Shown: one piece after another, positions 44,384 through 53,289 of the stretch
Layout: each line of letters starts with the position of its first letter
How positions within the stretch are numbered: the first letter of the stretch is position 1
From: Hymenobacter negativus
Lineage (GTDB): Bacteria > Bacteroidota > Bacteroidia > Cytophagales > Hymenobacteraceae
Assembly: GCF_016056375.1 (NCBI RefSeq)
Contig: NZ_JAEDAE010000002.1
Location: 434,001-498,000 of the forward strand
Direction: 5' to 3'
DNA length: 64,000 bases
Notes under the pieces: generated by a model
What the model saw: the letters and a program-made list of their open reading frames with translations, nothing else
The model's database searches: none
What the model was told of the DNA's origin: nothing
Translations under genes and position numbers: made by a program

Positions 44384-45820
44384 CTACCGTCGCAGTTTTT
44401 CCAGCGCATCTACTTCGGCCTCGCCTTGGCGCGTGGGCATGGCCTGCCAGGGAGTGAGCGCCGTGCCCGATGGGACCAGCTTAAGGTAGTTGGCGCTGGC
44501 CGTATTGGGTACAAAATAAAAGGCCGGGCCGCTGGCAGTGCCTGCGCTCAGGCGCACGGCATGCGCAAAGTGCGGCGAAAAAAGCTCCAGGTACTGGCCG
44601 GGCCGCAGCTGGCCCGCCTCGCGGTCATTCATGAAAATCCGCAATGCTTCCGGGCTACCGCCCAAAGGCCGGTACACGTACATAAACGCCGTGTCGGCCC
44701 GCTGGGCTTGGCCGGGCAGCGGATAGGGAATGGGGGCGCCCGAGTGCATATCAAGCGCAAAAACCATGGGCAGGCCGCTGGTGTCTTCGGTGCCGTTGGA
44801 CGGCAAAGCGCCGCCGGTGGCCGGCGTGCGTGTGCCCATGCCGTTGGCGCGCGGCACGTTGTAGCCCAGGGCGCGCTGGCTGGCTGCCGCCATATCCCGT
44901 GGCGCCGGGCCCACGAAGGTGAAAAAGCTCCCTTGCCGGTGCAGCGGGCGGTAATGGTTGCGGTAGCGCACGTAGAGCTGCTGCCCATCCGAAAACCCCC
45001 AAACCTTGGGCAAGGCCGTGTGGCCCCCGTTGAGGTTGCGCACACTGGGCCGAATCAACACGGTGCCCTCCCAGCCGGCCGTGTGGGCCCGCACCGTATC
45101 GAAAGCCAGCGGAATGGCCTCGGGTTGGTTGGCCAGAAACTGCTCGAAGGTGTTGTAGGGGCCGGCCTTTGGCGTGGCCGTTCGCAGAATAGCGGGCTTG
45201 GTGGTGGCCGTCGGCTGCTCGGTGGGCAGCTGCGCCAGGGGGCGGGGCGGGCGTTGCGCAGCCTGTGCCCAGTCGGCATCGGCTAGCTGCGCCAGGCACT
45301 GTTGCAACAGTAGCGCAACGTGGGGCGCGTGGAGGGCCGTGGTTTCGAGCGCCCGCTCATCAATATGGCTGGCCACGGTGCGCACAAAATGGTAGCCATC
45401 GGGCAGGTGGATGTACACGTCGGCCGATAAATCAGCCGTGGCCGTTTCAGAGAAGGCACGCATGATTTCATTCACCACCAGCTGCCGCACGCACAGCACT
45501 ACGCTGTGGTCGCCAGGCCGGCGGAGGAATTGGCGCTGCAGATAAGCAGTTAGCTCCGGCTCTATCCCTTTTTGGAAAACCACGGCTTGTGGCTGGGTTT
45601 GCAGGCCCCGATACACCGTGCCGATGGCCGGCCGGCCCGGGCGCCCATCCACCACCTGCTCCACATACACAGCACGCTCAGGCAGGGCCAGCGTCTGCTT
45701 GCTGAGGTCGAGATAATAAACCTGGGCCAGCGCTGGTTGGCTGCAAAGGGAAAATAGCAGCAGGCACAGCCCTTGGTAAAACCAAGCGGGCCGGCCAGGG
45801 AATAGAAGTGAAAAGAACAT
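44384..45820 (-). CDS. Secreted protein, unknown
   Basis: A 478-residue protein starting MFFSLLFPGRPAWFY with a signal peptide (FYQGLCLLLFSLCSQPALAQ). It has an N-terminal domain (YYLDLSKQTLALPERAVYVE) and a second part around FEQFLANQPEAIPLAFDTV followed by VWGFSDGQQLYVRYRNHYRPL, and a C-terminal domain with RPGQYLELFSPHFAHAVRL. The ATG at 45820 is preferred to an upstream start at 45922 because it places the signal peptide at the N-terminus. No family is recognised, and no enzyme motif is visible. It is convergent with the ATL gene, five bases apart. Confidence 0.75.
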   Translation of the reverse strand: MFFSLLFPGRPAWFYQGLCLLLFSLCSQPALAQVYYLDLSKQTLALPERAVYVEQVVDGRPGRPAIGTVYRGLQTQPQAVVFQKGIEPELTAYLQRQFLRRPGDHSVVLCVRQLVVNEIMRAFSETATADLSADVYIHLPDGYHFVRTVASHIDERALETTALHAPHVALLLQQCLAQLADADWAQAAQRPPRPLAQLPTEQPTATTKPAILRTATPKAGPYNTFEQFLANQPEAIPLAFDTVRAHTAGWEGTVLIRPSVRNLNGGHTALPKVWGFSDGQQLYVRYRNHYRPLHRQGSFFTFVGPAPRDMAAASQRALGYNVPRANGMGTRTPATGGALPSNGTEDTSGLPMVFALDMHSGAPIPYPLPGQAQRADTAFMYVYRPLGGSPEALRIFMNDREAGQLRPGQYLELFSPHFAHAVRLSAGTASGPAFYFVPNTASANYLKLVPSGTALTPWQAMPTRQGEAEVDALEKLRR

Positions 45821-46004
45821 GCGGAAAGGAAGGATAACGGGGAGGAGGCAGCAGAATACAAACCTAGGGCTCCCGGCTAGTAATCCGAAAGCAATTGCTC
45901 CGCGGGGCGGTGGCGGCCCCAACCGGATTCGGGGCAGGGGCGTGCTTTTTCTTCTTCACCAAACCTTTACAGGCGGCACACTACTGCCGACCCCGGCTAA
46001 TCAG

Positions 46005-46012
46005 TATATTTG
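46005..46012 (+). promoter_or_regulatory. Candidate -7 box of the TonB-dependent receptor gene
   Basis: TATATTTG matches TAnnTTTG exactly and lies 36 bases before the ATG at 46049. No TTTG stands at the right distance upstream, so an activator may be needed. Confidence 0.45.
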
Positions 46013-46048
46013 TTGTCCCGGAATGTGCCGGGGAGTATTTAAATAAGT

Positions 46049-48769
46049 ATGAAGCACTTCGTTACTGCTTTTTTAGTCATTCTGTTTACCCTGCCCGCGC
46101 TTGCCCAAACCACGTTTTCCATTCGTGGGCGCGTGCTCGATAAGGTGACCGGCGAAACCCTGCCCGGCGCTACCGTGCAGGTAACCGGCAACGGCAAAAA
46201 CACCGGCGCCGGGGCCGATGCCGACGGCAGCTACAAAGTGAGCAACCTGCCCGCCGGCACCTACACGGTGCAGGCCAGCTTCATTGGCTACAAGCCGAAT
46301 ACCCAAACGGTCAAAATATCGACCCAAAGCGTGGTGGCTTCCTTTACCCTGGCCTCCGACAACGCCAGCCTCGACGAGGTGCAGGTTGTGGCCAGCCAGG
46401 CCCAGGAGCGCGAAACGCCCGTGGCCTTCGCGGCCGTGAACGAGGTGAAGCTGCGCGAAACCCTCTCCAACCGCGACCTGCCGATGATTCTCAACGAGAC
46501 GCCCGGCGTGTACGCCACCCAGGGCGCGGGCGGCGGCACCGGCGACTCCCGCATCAACGTGCGCGGCTTCGACCAACGCAACGTGGCCGTGCTCATCAAC
46601 GGCGTGCCCGTGAACGACATGGAGAACGGCCAGGTGTACTGGTCGAACTGGGACCTGGGCGACGTGACGAAGTCGCTGCAGGTGCAGCGTGGCCTCTCCG
46701 CTGCCAAAATTACCGTCCCTTCGGTGGGCGGTACCATCAACGTGCTCACCAAAGGTTTCGACGACAAACGGTCGATAGTGGCCCGCGCCGAAACCGGCTC
46801 AAACAACTACCAGAAATACTCCCTCATGCTCAGCAGCGGCCAGCTTAAGGGCGACTGGGCCGTGACGGCCTACGGCGCGCGCCGCACCCAGGACGGCTGG
46901 GTTGACAAGACGTTCGACGATGCCTGGACCTTTTTCGGTACCGTGAGCAAACGCATTGGCAAGCATACTCTTTCGCTCACAGGCATGGGCTCGCCCCAGA
47001 GCCACGGCCAGCGCATTCCGTTTGGCGAACGCATTGGGGTGTATTCCAACGAGAAAGCGCTGGAACTGGGTGCTACGCCCCAGCCTGGCGGCGACAAGGG
47101 CTTCAGGTACAACAAGGGCTGGGGCTACCTCGACCGCTACACGCTGGATGGCAACGGCAACCGCATCAGCCACGGCCAGGAGGTGGTGAACGAGCGGGTA
47201 AACTATTTCTTTAAGCCCCAGGTCAACCTCAACCACTTCTGGAACGTGACCGACCGGCTGTTCGTCTCCACGGTATTGTACGCTTCCAAAGGCACGGGCG
47301 GCGGCTCGCAGGCGGCCGGCAGCACATTCCCGACGGATGCATCCGGGCAGGATAATATCCAGAAGGTGTACGACGATAACTACAAGAACGTGCGGCCCGA
47401 TGGCCAGCGCCAGTCCACTCAGTTCATCACAAACCTCGTCAACTCGCACCGCTGGTACGGCTTGGTTTCTGGGTTCGATTACCTGCTAAAGCCCTCCCTC
47501 ACCTTGTCGGCCGGCGTAGATGCCCGCTATTACTACGGCATTCATTACAACGAAATCCGCGACCTGCTGGGCGGCGATTACGCGGAAGGCACTGGCAACC
47601 TCAACGCGGCGGCCAAGCCGCGCCTGAAAGTGGGCGACAAGTACAGTTATTACAACGACAGCAAAACCGGGTGGCTGGGCGGCTACGGCCAGCTCGAATA
47701 CAAAACACCGCTGCTCTCGGCCGTGGTCAGCGGCACGGTTTCGCGCATCAGCTACGCCCGCATCGACTACTTCCGGTCCAAACAGGTGACCGTGGATGGC
47801 AAGAACTACGACGTAATTTACGGCGCAACTCCTCTGGTAATAAACGGCCAGAGCTACACCAATGCCGACGGGCACTACCTCGAAAACGATTGGGTGAACA
47901 TCACTGGCTACAGCGTGAAAGCCGGAGCTAACTACAACCTGACCGAGCACGACAACCTGTTTGCCAATATTGGCTACAATAGCAAGGTGCCGTTCTATCA
48001 GTTTGTGTTCAATAACAGCGGCCAGAAGTTTAAAGACATCCGCAACGAAGGAATTAGCTCGTTTGAATTGGGCTACGGCATCAGCTACCCTAGCCTGAAG
48101 GTGAGCCTGAACGCTTACTACACCTACTGGGCCAACAAGAGCAGCAACTCTACCACCGCCAACCCGGCCGGCGGCACCATCTACAACAACGTGCGCAACG
48201 TGGACGCCCGCCACATGGGCATCGAGATGAGCGTGGCCCAGGAAATCAGCCGCCGGCTGCAACTCAACGCCGCCATCAGCCTCGGCGACTGGCGCTGGGC
48301 CGGCAATGGCGTGCTGAACCAGACCGACGACAACAACCAGTTGGTGGGCACCCCCGATACCCCCATCTATCTCAAGGGCGTACACGTGGGCGATGCCGCT
48401 CAGAACCAGTTCCAGATAGGGCTGCGCTACGAGCCGGTGAACAATTTCTACATCCGGCCCTCGTTCCTGCTCTTTACTAAGTACTACGCTGGCTTCAACC
48501 CGGTGAATCTCCTCAATGAAGCCAGCCGCACCGATACCTACCGCGTGCCTACTTCGCGCAACCTCGACGTGCACTTGGGCTACGACCTGCCCAAGCGCCT
48601 GTTCGGCGACAAGATTCGCCTGGGCCTCAAAGGCTCCGTGCTCAATGTGCTCAATGAGTTCTACATCACGGACGTACCCGCCAGCACATCGGCTACCGAC
48701 CCGTCGCTGCTGCAAGGCTTCTTCAACCGCGGCCGGACTTTCACCGTGGGCCTCTCGGCCACGCTGTAA
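46049..48769 (+). CDS. TonB-dependent outer-membrane receptor
   Basis: A 906-residue receptor. The signal peptide ends at LPALAQT. Residues about 25-105 are a carboxypeptidase-regulatory-like domain (IRGRVLDKVTGETLPGATVQ). The plug runs from about 125 (LPMILNETPGVYATQGAGGG, INVRGFDQRNVAVLINGVPV, SVGGTINVLTKG) and the 22-strand barrel fills the rest, ending FTVGLSATL. It imports a ligand with energy from TonB-ExbBD. No SusD partner follows, so it is not a classical polysaccharide-utilisation pair; iron chelate or peptide uptake is possible. A two-component pair is convergent downstream. Confidence 0.93.
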   Translation: MKHFVTAFLVILFTLPALAQTTFSIRGRVLDKVTGETLPGATVQVTGNGKNTGAGADADGSYKVSNLPAGTYTVQASFIGYKPNTQTVKISTQSVVASFTLASDNASLDEVQVVASQAQERETPVAFAAVNEVKLRETLSNRDLPMILNETPGVYATQGAGGGTGDSRINVRGFDQRNVAVLINGVPVNDMENGQVYWSNWDLGDVTKSLQVQRGLSAAKITVPSVGGTINVLTKGFDDKRSIVARAETGSNNYQKYSLMLSSGQLKGDWAVTAYGARRTQDGWVDKTFDDAWTFFGTVSKRIGKHTLSLTGMGSPQSHGQRIPFGERIGVYSNEKALELGATPQPGGDKGFRYNKGWGYLDRYTLDGNGNRISHGQEVVNERVNYFFKPQVNLNHFWNVTDRLFVSTVLYASKGTGGGSQAAGSTFPTDASGQDNIQKVYDDNYKNVRPDGQRQSTQFITNLVNSHRWYGLVSGFDYLLKPSLTLSAGVDARYYYGIHYNEIRDLLGGDYAEGTGNLNAAAKPRLKVGDKYSYYNDSKTGWLGGYGQLEYKTPLLSAVVSGTVSRISYARIDYFRSKQVTVDGKNYDVIYGATPLVINGQSYTNADGHYLENDWVNITGYSVKAGANYNLTEHDNLFANIGYNSKVPFYQFVFNNSGQKFKDIRNEGISSFELGYGISYPSLKVSLNAYYTYWANKSSNSTTANPAGGTIYNNVRNVDARHMGIEMSVAQEISRRLQLNAAISLGDWRWAGNGVLNQTDDNNQLVGTPDTPIYLKGVHVGDAAQNQFQIGLRYEPVNNFYIRPSFLLFTKYYAGFNPVNLLNEASRTDTYRVPTSRNLDVHLGYDLPKRLFGDKIRLGLKGSVLNVLNEFYITDVPASTSATDPSLLQGFFNRGRTFTVGLSATL

Positions 48770-48787
48770 TCCTTACAAAGCACTATT

Positions 48788-48837
48788 AACGCAACAAAAA
48801 ACGCGCTTCCTGCATTGCAGGAGGCGCGTTTTTTGTT
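48788..48837. terminator. Bidirectional terminator
   Basis: AACAAAAAACGCGC pairs with GCGCGTTTTTTGTT, and an inner TTCCTGCA/TGCAGGA stem extends it. T runs on both strands end the convergent receptor and response-regulator genes. Confidence 0.85.
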
Positions 48838-48859
48838 GGCGATGGCGCGCGGCCTGGGC

Positions 48860-49270
48860 CTACTTGCCAGCAGCAGCGGCGGCCAGTACGGCGCTGCGCA
48901 TTTCCTCGGGCGAGGTGTTTTTGACCAGGTAGCTGTGCGCGCCCTCGGCCAGCACGGTGCTCACCAGCGAGGGGTCGTCGTGCATGGAGATGATGACCAC
49001 GCGCACCCCCGGGAACTGGGTGCGCAGCAAGCGGGTGGTTTGCAGGCCGTCGAGAATGGGCATTTGCATGTCCATCAGAATCACGTTGGGGTTGCTGCCC
49101 TGGTCCAGAAGTTCGAGTAGTTCCTGGCCATTGCCGGCCTCGCATACTACTTCAATGCCCGCGTAGCCGCTGAGCAAGGCCCGCAAGCCTTTTCGGAAAA
49201 GAATGTGGTCGTCGACAATGGCCAGGCGCACGGGCACGGACCCGGCTGCGGAAGCAGAAATGGCGGTCAT
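48860..49270 (-). CDS. Receiver-only response regulator (NarL-type receiver, no HTH)
   Basis: A 136-residue protein that is one CheY-like receiver domain: acidic pocket Asp20-Asp21 (AIVDDHILFRKGL), phospho-acceptor Asp67 (VILMDMQMPILDG), and later VVIISMHDD and SYLVKNTSPEE with the conserved Lys. Sequence is closest to NarL/LuxR-type regulators, which normally have about 210 residues and a C-terminal helix-turn-helix. Here the frame stops at AAAAAGK, 25 bases before the shared terminator, and no HTH is found in other frames downstream. It overlaps the kinase gene by four bases. It may be a 3-prime truncation or a natural single-domain regulator. Confidence 0.9.
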   Translation of the reverse strand: MTAISASAAGSVPVRLAIVDDHILFRKGLRALLSGYAGIEVVCEAGNGQELLELLDQGSNPNVILMDMQMPILDGLQTTRLLRTQFPGVRVVIISMHDDPSLVSTVLAEGAHSYLVKNTSPEEMRSAVLAAAAAGK

Positions 49271-50118
49271 GAGTTAAGAGAAAAAGAAGGATTTGGCGTG
49301 CCTGCCGGCAACAGTGTGACGGGCAGTACAGCCTCGACGCGGGTGCCCACGCCAGGCTCAGAATGATAATGCAGCTGGCCGCCCAGCACCGCCACCCGGC
49401 TGCGCAGGTTGATGAGGCCCATGCCCACGGGCTGGCCGTGGGGGCCGGGGGGCGGCAGCTCTTCTAGGGCCGCGAGGTCGAAACCCTGGCCGTCGTCGGA
49501 ATAAGTGAGGGTAAGCAGGCCGGGCACCGTCGCTACGTGCACCACAATGTGGGCCGCCTCGGCGTGCAGCAGGCCGTTGGTGAGCAGCTCCTGGGCAATG
49601 CGGTACACCATCAGCTCGTGCGGCGGAATGAGCCGGCCCAGCGGGCCTTCCTGCTCTAGGCGTACTTCGGGGCCATTGTCGGTGGGCACGGCCTGCACCA
49701 GCGCCCGCAGCGCTTGGGCCAGGCCCAGCTGCTGCAGCGTGGCCGGCTGGAGGTTGCGCGAAATGCGGCGCACTTCGGCCACGGCCTGGTCAATAAGCGC
49801 GCTGGCCTCGGGCGAGGGTTGGCTGCCGGGGGCGTACAGGTGCAGCTTGGCCAGGGCCAGAATGGTGCCCACTCCGTCGTGCAGCTCAGCGGCAATGCGC
49901 TGGCGCTCGTCTTCCTGGGCCACCAGGGCGGCGGCTAGCGCCTGCTGCTGTGCCGCCTCCTGCACCTGGGCCAGCTCCTGCTGCTGCCGCAGCTGGCCCC
50001 GTTGGTACCGTACCACAAACCACACCAGCCCAAGCACCAGCAAGAGCAAAGTAGGAGTGAGGAGTAACAACGGTAAAAGATTTGTCACGTGAAGGCACCC
50101 GGCAGAGAGGGTGCGCAA
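49267..50118 (-). CDS. Sensor histidine kinase, HisKA_3 (NarX/LiaS type)
   Basis: A 283-residue kinase with one N-terminal membrane helix (about 14-36, LLPLLLLTPTLLLLVLGLVW) and no visible periplasmic sensor. A short coiled coil (about 40-70, Gln-rich) leads to the dimerisation box with phospho-acceptor His80 in ERQRIAAELHDGVG. The ATPase domain shows ELLTNGLLHA, YSDDGQGFD and GMGLINLRSRV. ATG 50118 is used; a GTG at 50088 is an alternative start. It is coupled to the receiver protein by an ATGA overlap, so the two form a two-component pair. The signal is unknown and may be sensed within the membrane. Confidence 0.9.
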   Translation of the reverse strand: MRTLSAGCLHVTNLLPLLLLTPTLLLLVLGLVWFVVRYQRGQLRQQQELAQVQEAAQQQALAAALVAQEDERQRIAAELHDGVGTILALAKLHLYAPGSQPSPEASALIDQAVAEVRRISRNLQPATLQQLGLAQALRALVQAVPTDNGPEVRLEQEGPLGRLIPPHELMVYRIAQELLTNGLLHAEAAHIVVHVATVPGLLTLTYSDDGQGFDLAALEELPPPGPHGQPVGMGLINLRSRVAVLGGQLHYHSEPGVGTRVEAVLPVTLLPAGTPNPSFSLNS

Positions 50119-50251
50119 ATGAAGAAGAAAGAATATCCTTGGTTACATGTCCAAGGGCAGCGGGCGGGTAGCGTAGGGCAGACGGTTTAGGTTACGGTAA
50201 AAGTTGAGACAGGCAATTACAAGGCATCGCCAGCCTTTGGGAAGGACTATT

Positions 50252-50956
50252 CTAGGAAGCAACCAGCCGGCTCTCGACGTTGGGAGCTACTAACCGGGGC
50301 GGCACTCCGGGTGTGGCCCGCAGAAAAGCCAGCGTAAGAAAATAGTTGAATACTAAGGAAGCAAGCGAAAAAGAGAGGGCTGAAAACGTGTTAAAGATTG
50401 ACCCCTTAAAAAGCGTTACTATTTCAATGCTAAAAGTCGAAACGGTAGCGGCCGAATAAATGAGCTGGCCCACGCTCAAAAGCCAGATGGGGTCGCCGTT
50501 GAACCTGCGGTTGTCGGTGCGATTTAACCCTTGCTCCAGATACGCCAGCGCAAACCCGGCCAGTAGTGCACATTGCACCACCCGGCTCACCGTCACGGCG
50601 CGCGGCAGGCCCAGGACAAAGGATGCCGCCACAATGCCAAGCCCCGCCAGCGTGGCGATGGCCAGCAGCCGCCGCGTGCGGAGGGCCGTAAGTACCAACC
50701 GGTACACCGCCACCAGCAGCAGCACCTTGGCGACGTTGAACCCGATTAAAAAGAGCAGGTTGTTGTGCAGATAAATGGCCGATAGGCGGGCGCTGAGTGC
50801 GAAAAAAGCGGATATGTACACATACAGGCTCAGCACCTTAACCGGGGGCGAAAAATTGCGCCGCCGTGCCCATACCACCACCATCGGTACCAGAATGCTG
50901 AACTGCATCACCGTCACCAGCTCAAACACCAATGCGTCAAACTGTTCAAAACTCAT
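50252..50956 (-). CDS. Polytopic membrane protein, unknown
   Basis: A 234-residue protein starting MSFEQFDALVFELVTVMQFS with about six or seven hydrophobic segments (FELVTVMQFSILVPMVVVW, LFLIGFNVAKVLLLVAVYRLV, AIATLAGLGIVAASFVLGL and others). It is basic between helices. The frame is open upstream to 51022, but the Met at 50956 suits a membrane protein. It is 35 bases downstream of a small conserved-looking gene on the same strand and may be co-transcribed. No family is recognised. Confidence 0.7.
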   Translation of the reverse strand: MSFEQFDALVFELVTVMQFSILVPMVVVWARRRNFSPPVKVLSLYVYISAFFALSARLSAIYLHNNLLFLIGFNVAKVLLLVAVYRLVLTALRTRRLLAIATLAGLGIVAASFVLGLPRAVTVSRVVQCALLAGFALAYLEQGLNRTDNRRFNGDPIWLLSVGQLIYSAATVSTFSIEIVTLFKGSIFNTFSALSFSLASLVFNYFLTLAFLRATPGVPPRLVAPNVESRLVAS

Positions 50957-50991
50957 GATATGCTGCGGCCGGTGAAATAAAAAGAGCAGAA

Positions 50992-51306
50992 CTAGCTGTT
51001 GAGGATGTTGGGTTGGCTGCAACGGTCAGGGCAGCCGCAGGCTTCATCGGCCACGATGCGGTTTTCGCCCAGTTGGTCGTTTTCGTCGCTATCGGCTCCT
51101 ACCGCAATCAGTTGCGGTACGCCGCCGTCCGTGCCGTAATAAAAACGAATGCCCTGGCAGCCTTCTTGGTTGAGAATGTCCGTCAGAATGTCGCGGCCAA
51201 AAAAATGCGCGATGATTTCTCCCGGGTGCTTTTCGCGAAAGCTCTTGGTCCATTCACTGGCTTTGTTGGGGTCAATCGCACGGCTTTCGCTTCCATTAAA
51301 GGGCAT
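50992..51306 (-). CDS. Small protein with FYYG core and Cys-rich tail, unknown
   Basis: A 104-residue protein starting MPFNGSESRAIDPNKASEW. It has a helical N-terminal half (EWTKSFREKHPGEIIAHFFG, RDILTDILNQEGCQ) and then a beta pattern GIRFYYGTDGGVPQLIAVGADSDENDQ, ending with EACGCPDRCSQPN, where three cysteines cluster in a possible metal or disulfide site. Similar small proteins with a GIRFYYG-like core seem familiar from other Bacteroidota, but I cannot name the family or function. An A/T-rich leader with a run of A precedes it. Confidence 0.65.
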   Translation of the reverse strand: MPFNGSESRAIDPNKASEWTKSFREKHPGEIIAHFFGRDILTDILNQEGCQGIRFYYGTDGGVPQLIAVGADSDENDQLGENRIVADEACGCPDRCSQPNILNS

Positions 51307-51409
51307 ACAGTATGGCTTTAAAAAAAATTGAAAAAAAAGAAGTTTGTATTGGATGGAGGTGCCAAATATAGCGGTGTGTCCGAATAATGGTATCCCCGTC
51401 CAAAAATAT

Positions 51410-51697
51410 TTACCAGCCCCGCCCGGGCCCGCCGGGTAGGTGGTCGTGTTCATCCTCGTCGTCGCTTTCGTCCTCGTCGTCCTCTTGGTCGGCATAGTCT
51501 TCGGCTTCTTCCTCTTCGTCCAGGGTGTCAAACACGCGGTCGAGCGAGGCTTCGGCGTGGCGCAACTTGTGGCGACACAGACGGATAAGCTCCGCTGAGC
51601 GCTCTACGCGCGTGGTGAGGTCGTCCACGTCCACGGCGTCGGTTTCCAGAGCGCGGAGGATGGTTTCAAGCTCCTCAATGGCTTCGCGGTAAGTCAT
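51410..51697 (-). CDS. xseB: Exodeoxyribonuclease VII small subunit with acidic tail
   Basis: A 95-residue protein. Residues 1-62 match XseB: MTYREAIEELETILRALETD, then RVERSAELIRLCRHKLRHAE, which form the helical pair that binds the large subunit. From about residue 63 it carries a very acidic extension (about 20 Asp/Glu in 25 residues) ending LPGGPGRGW, which normal XseB lacks. It lies 44 bases before the xseA end, that is upstream of xseA in no sense: it follows xseA on the minus strand as the second gene of the pair. Together they degrade single-stranded DNA. Confidence 0.92.
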   Translation of the reverse strand: MTYREAIEELETILRALETDAVDVDDLTTRVERSAELIRLCRHKLRHAEASLDRVFDTLDEEEEAEDYADQEDDEDESDDEDEHDHLPGGPGRGW

Positions 51698-51741
51698 TTT
51701 TTACAGTGAATAATTAATAGTTGTCAGTGAGCAATCTGGAG

Positions 51742-53115
51742 TCACTTGCCGGGTGTTGGGCCCTGTCGGATAACGGCTAACTGTTCGCTGTTAACTGATA
51801 ACTGACAAAGGCGCAGCTCGGCACGGTGCAGCTGGCGCTCTAGGGCCAGCTGCAGCTGGTAGCGCTGGCGCAGCAGGGCCTCGCGCCGCCGCTGGTGGTG
51901 CCGCCCGAAGCGTCGCAGCAGCACCCGGCCCCGCTGGCGCAGGCCACGCTGCTCGCGGGCCAGGGTGCGGCGGGCAGCGCGGGGCAGCTGGTGCCGAAAG
52001 CGCGCGAGGCCCACGGCCAGCTGCCGAAGCTGCTCGCGCGGGGCCTGAGTGGCCTGGTGGGCGCGGGCGCGCAGGGCATCGCGGGCGGCATCGAGCTGGC
52101 GGTGGGCGGCGTAGCGGCTTTGGCCGCTGAGCTGGTCGAGGCGGGCGTGGCCCTGGCTGAGCTGGCGGCGGGCCAGGGCCACCACCTGCTCGCCCAGGCC
52201 CAGCACGGCCGCTTCGAGCCGGGCTAGGCGCTCGACCAGAAAGACGGCGACGGCGGTGGGCGTTTTCAGGGCGCGGTGGGCGGTGAGGTCGACCAGGGCT
52301 TCGTCGCGCTCATGCCCGATGCCCGTGAGCACCGGCAGCGGAAACGCGCCCACGGCCGCCGCCAGCCCGTATTCATCGAAGGCCAGCAAATCGGTGCGGC
52401 TGCCCCCGCCCCGGATAATCACCACGGCATCGAACCGACCGCGCCGGGCGCGGATGCCATCCAGCGCCGCCCGAATGCTGGCCGGCGAGTCGTCGCCCTG
52501 CATAATGGCTGGGAACAGTGTGAGGGCAAAGTCATAAGGCGCTTCCTGCAATTGCTGCACAAAGTCCTGAAAGCCGGCGGCAGTAGGAGAGGAAATAACG
52601 GCCAGCCGCTGCGGCGCCAGTGGCAACAAGAGTTGCTTCTGACGTTCCAGCAGGCCTCTTTCTTCCAGCTGGCGCAGGGTGCGCAGGCGGAGCAAAGCCA
52701 GCTCCCCCACAGTGTAGCTCGGGTCGATGGCCACCACGTCGAGGCTCAGGCCATACTGCTCGTGGAAGCGCACCTGCACCCGCAGCAGCAGCTTGAGGCC
52801 GGGGCGCAGCGGCTGGCCGGTGGCGCGCTCAAACGCGGGGGCCAGCTGCTGGAAGCGCTGGCTCCAGAGCGTGGCGCGGGCCTGCGCCTTCATGGGCATG
52901 CCGCGGCTGTCAGTGCCCTGCTCAGTGAGGGTGAGGTAGCAGTGCGCGCCGGCGAAGCGGGGCAGGGTGAGGTCGGACACTTCGGCCACCACCCAGTAGG
53001 AATCGGCCAGCTGCTGCTGCAGGGCCAGGCGCACGTAGCTCAGCAGCTCGGCCAGGCCCAGCGGGGCAGGGGCGGGCGTGGGCGCTAGTTCGGGACGGCG
53101 GTTGTAGAGCGGCAT
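51742..53115 (-). CDS. xseA: Exodeoxyribonuclease VII large subunit
   Basis: A 457-residue nuclease subunit. The N-terminal OB-fold (LLSYVRLALQQQLADSYWVV, HCYLTLTEQ) binds single-stranded DNA. The catalytic domain follows with LAVISSPTAAGFQDFVQQL, VIIRGGGSRTDLLAFDEYG and LTGIGHERDEALVDLTAHRA, and the C-terminal region is a long Arg/Gln/Leu coiled coil that holds several XseB copies. The last 20 or so residues (QLSVNSEQLAVIRQG) are encoded by a repeat-like stretch, so the natural end may once have been earlier. It precedes xseB by 44 bases on the same strand. Confidence 0.95.
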   Translation of the reverse strand: MPLYNRRPELAPTPAPAPLGLAELLSYVRLALQQQLADSYWVVAEVSDLTLPRFAGAHCYLTLTEQGTDSRGMPMKAQARATLWSQRFQQLAPAFERATGQPLRPGLKLLLRVQVRFHEQYGLSLDVVAIDPSYTVGELALLRLRTLRQLEERGLLERQKQLLLPLAPQRLAVISSPTAAGFQDFVQQLQEAPYDFALTLFPAIMQGDDSPASIRAALDGIRARRGRFDAVVIIRGGGSRTDLLAFDEYGLAAAVGAFPLPVLTGIGHERDEALVDLTAHRALKTPTAVAVFLVERLARLEAAVLGLGEQVVALARRQLSQGHARLDQLSGQSRYAAHRQLDAARDALRARAHQATQAPREQLRQLAVGLARFRHQLPRAARRTLAREQRGLRQRGRVLLRRFGRHHQRRREALLRQRYQLQLALERQLHRAELRLCQLSVNSEQLAVIRQGPTPGK

Positions 53116-53289
53116 GGGCGCAAGTTACGGGCAGGGGAGGGTGCGACGCGACAATTGGCCGGGCTGCGTGCGGCCCGTGCTGATATTTCGCCACCCATGC
53201 CAATCTTTGCGGCCCGGGTGCAACTGCTCCTTTTGCCCCGCGTCTGTACCTTCACGGCTTCAACTCCCAACCCAACATTTTCCCACTTC

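Noticed and set aside
46049..48769. TonB-dependent receptor as SusC of a polysaccharide locus
   Set aside because: No SusD-like lipoprotein gene follows, and the gene is far from the glycosidase genes.
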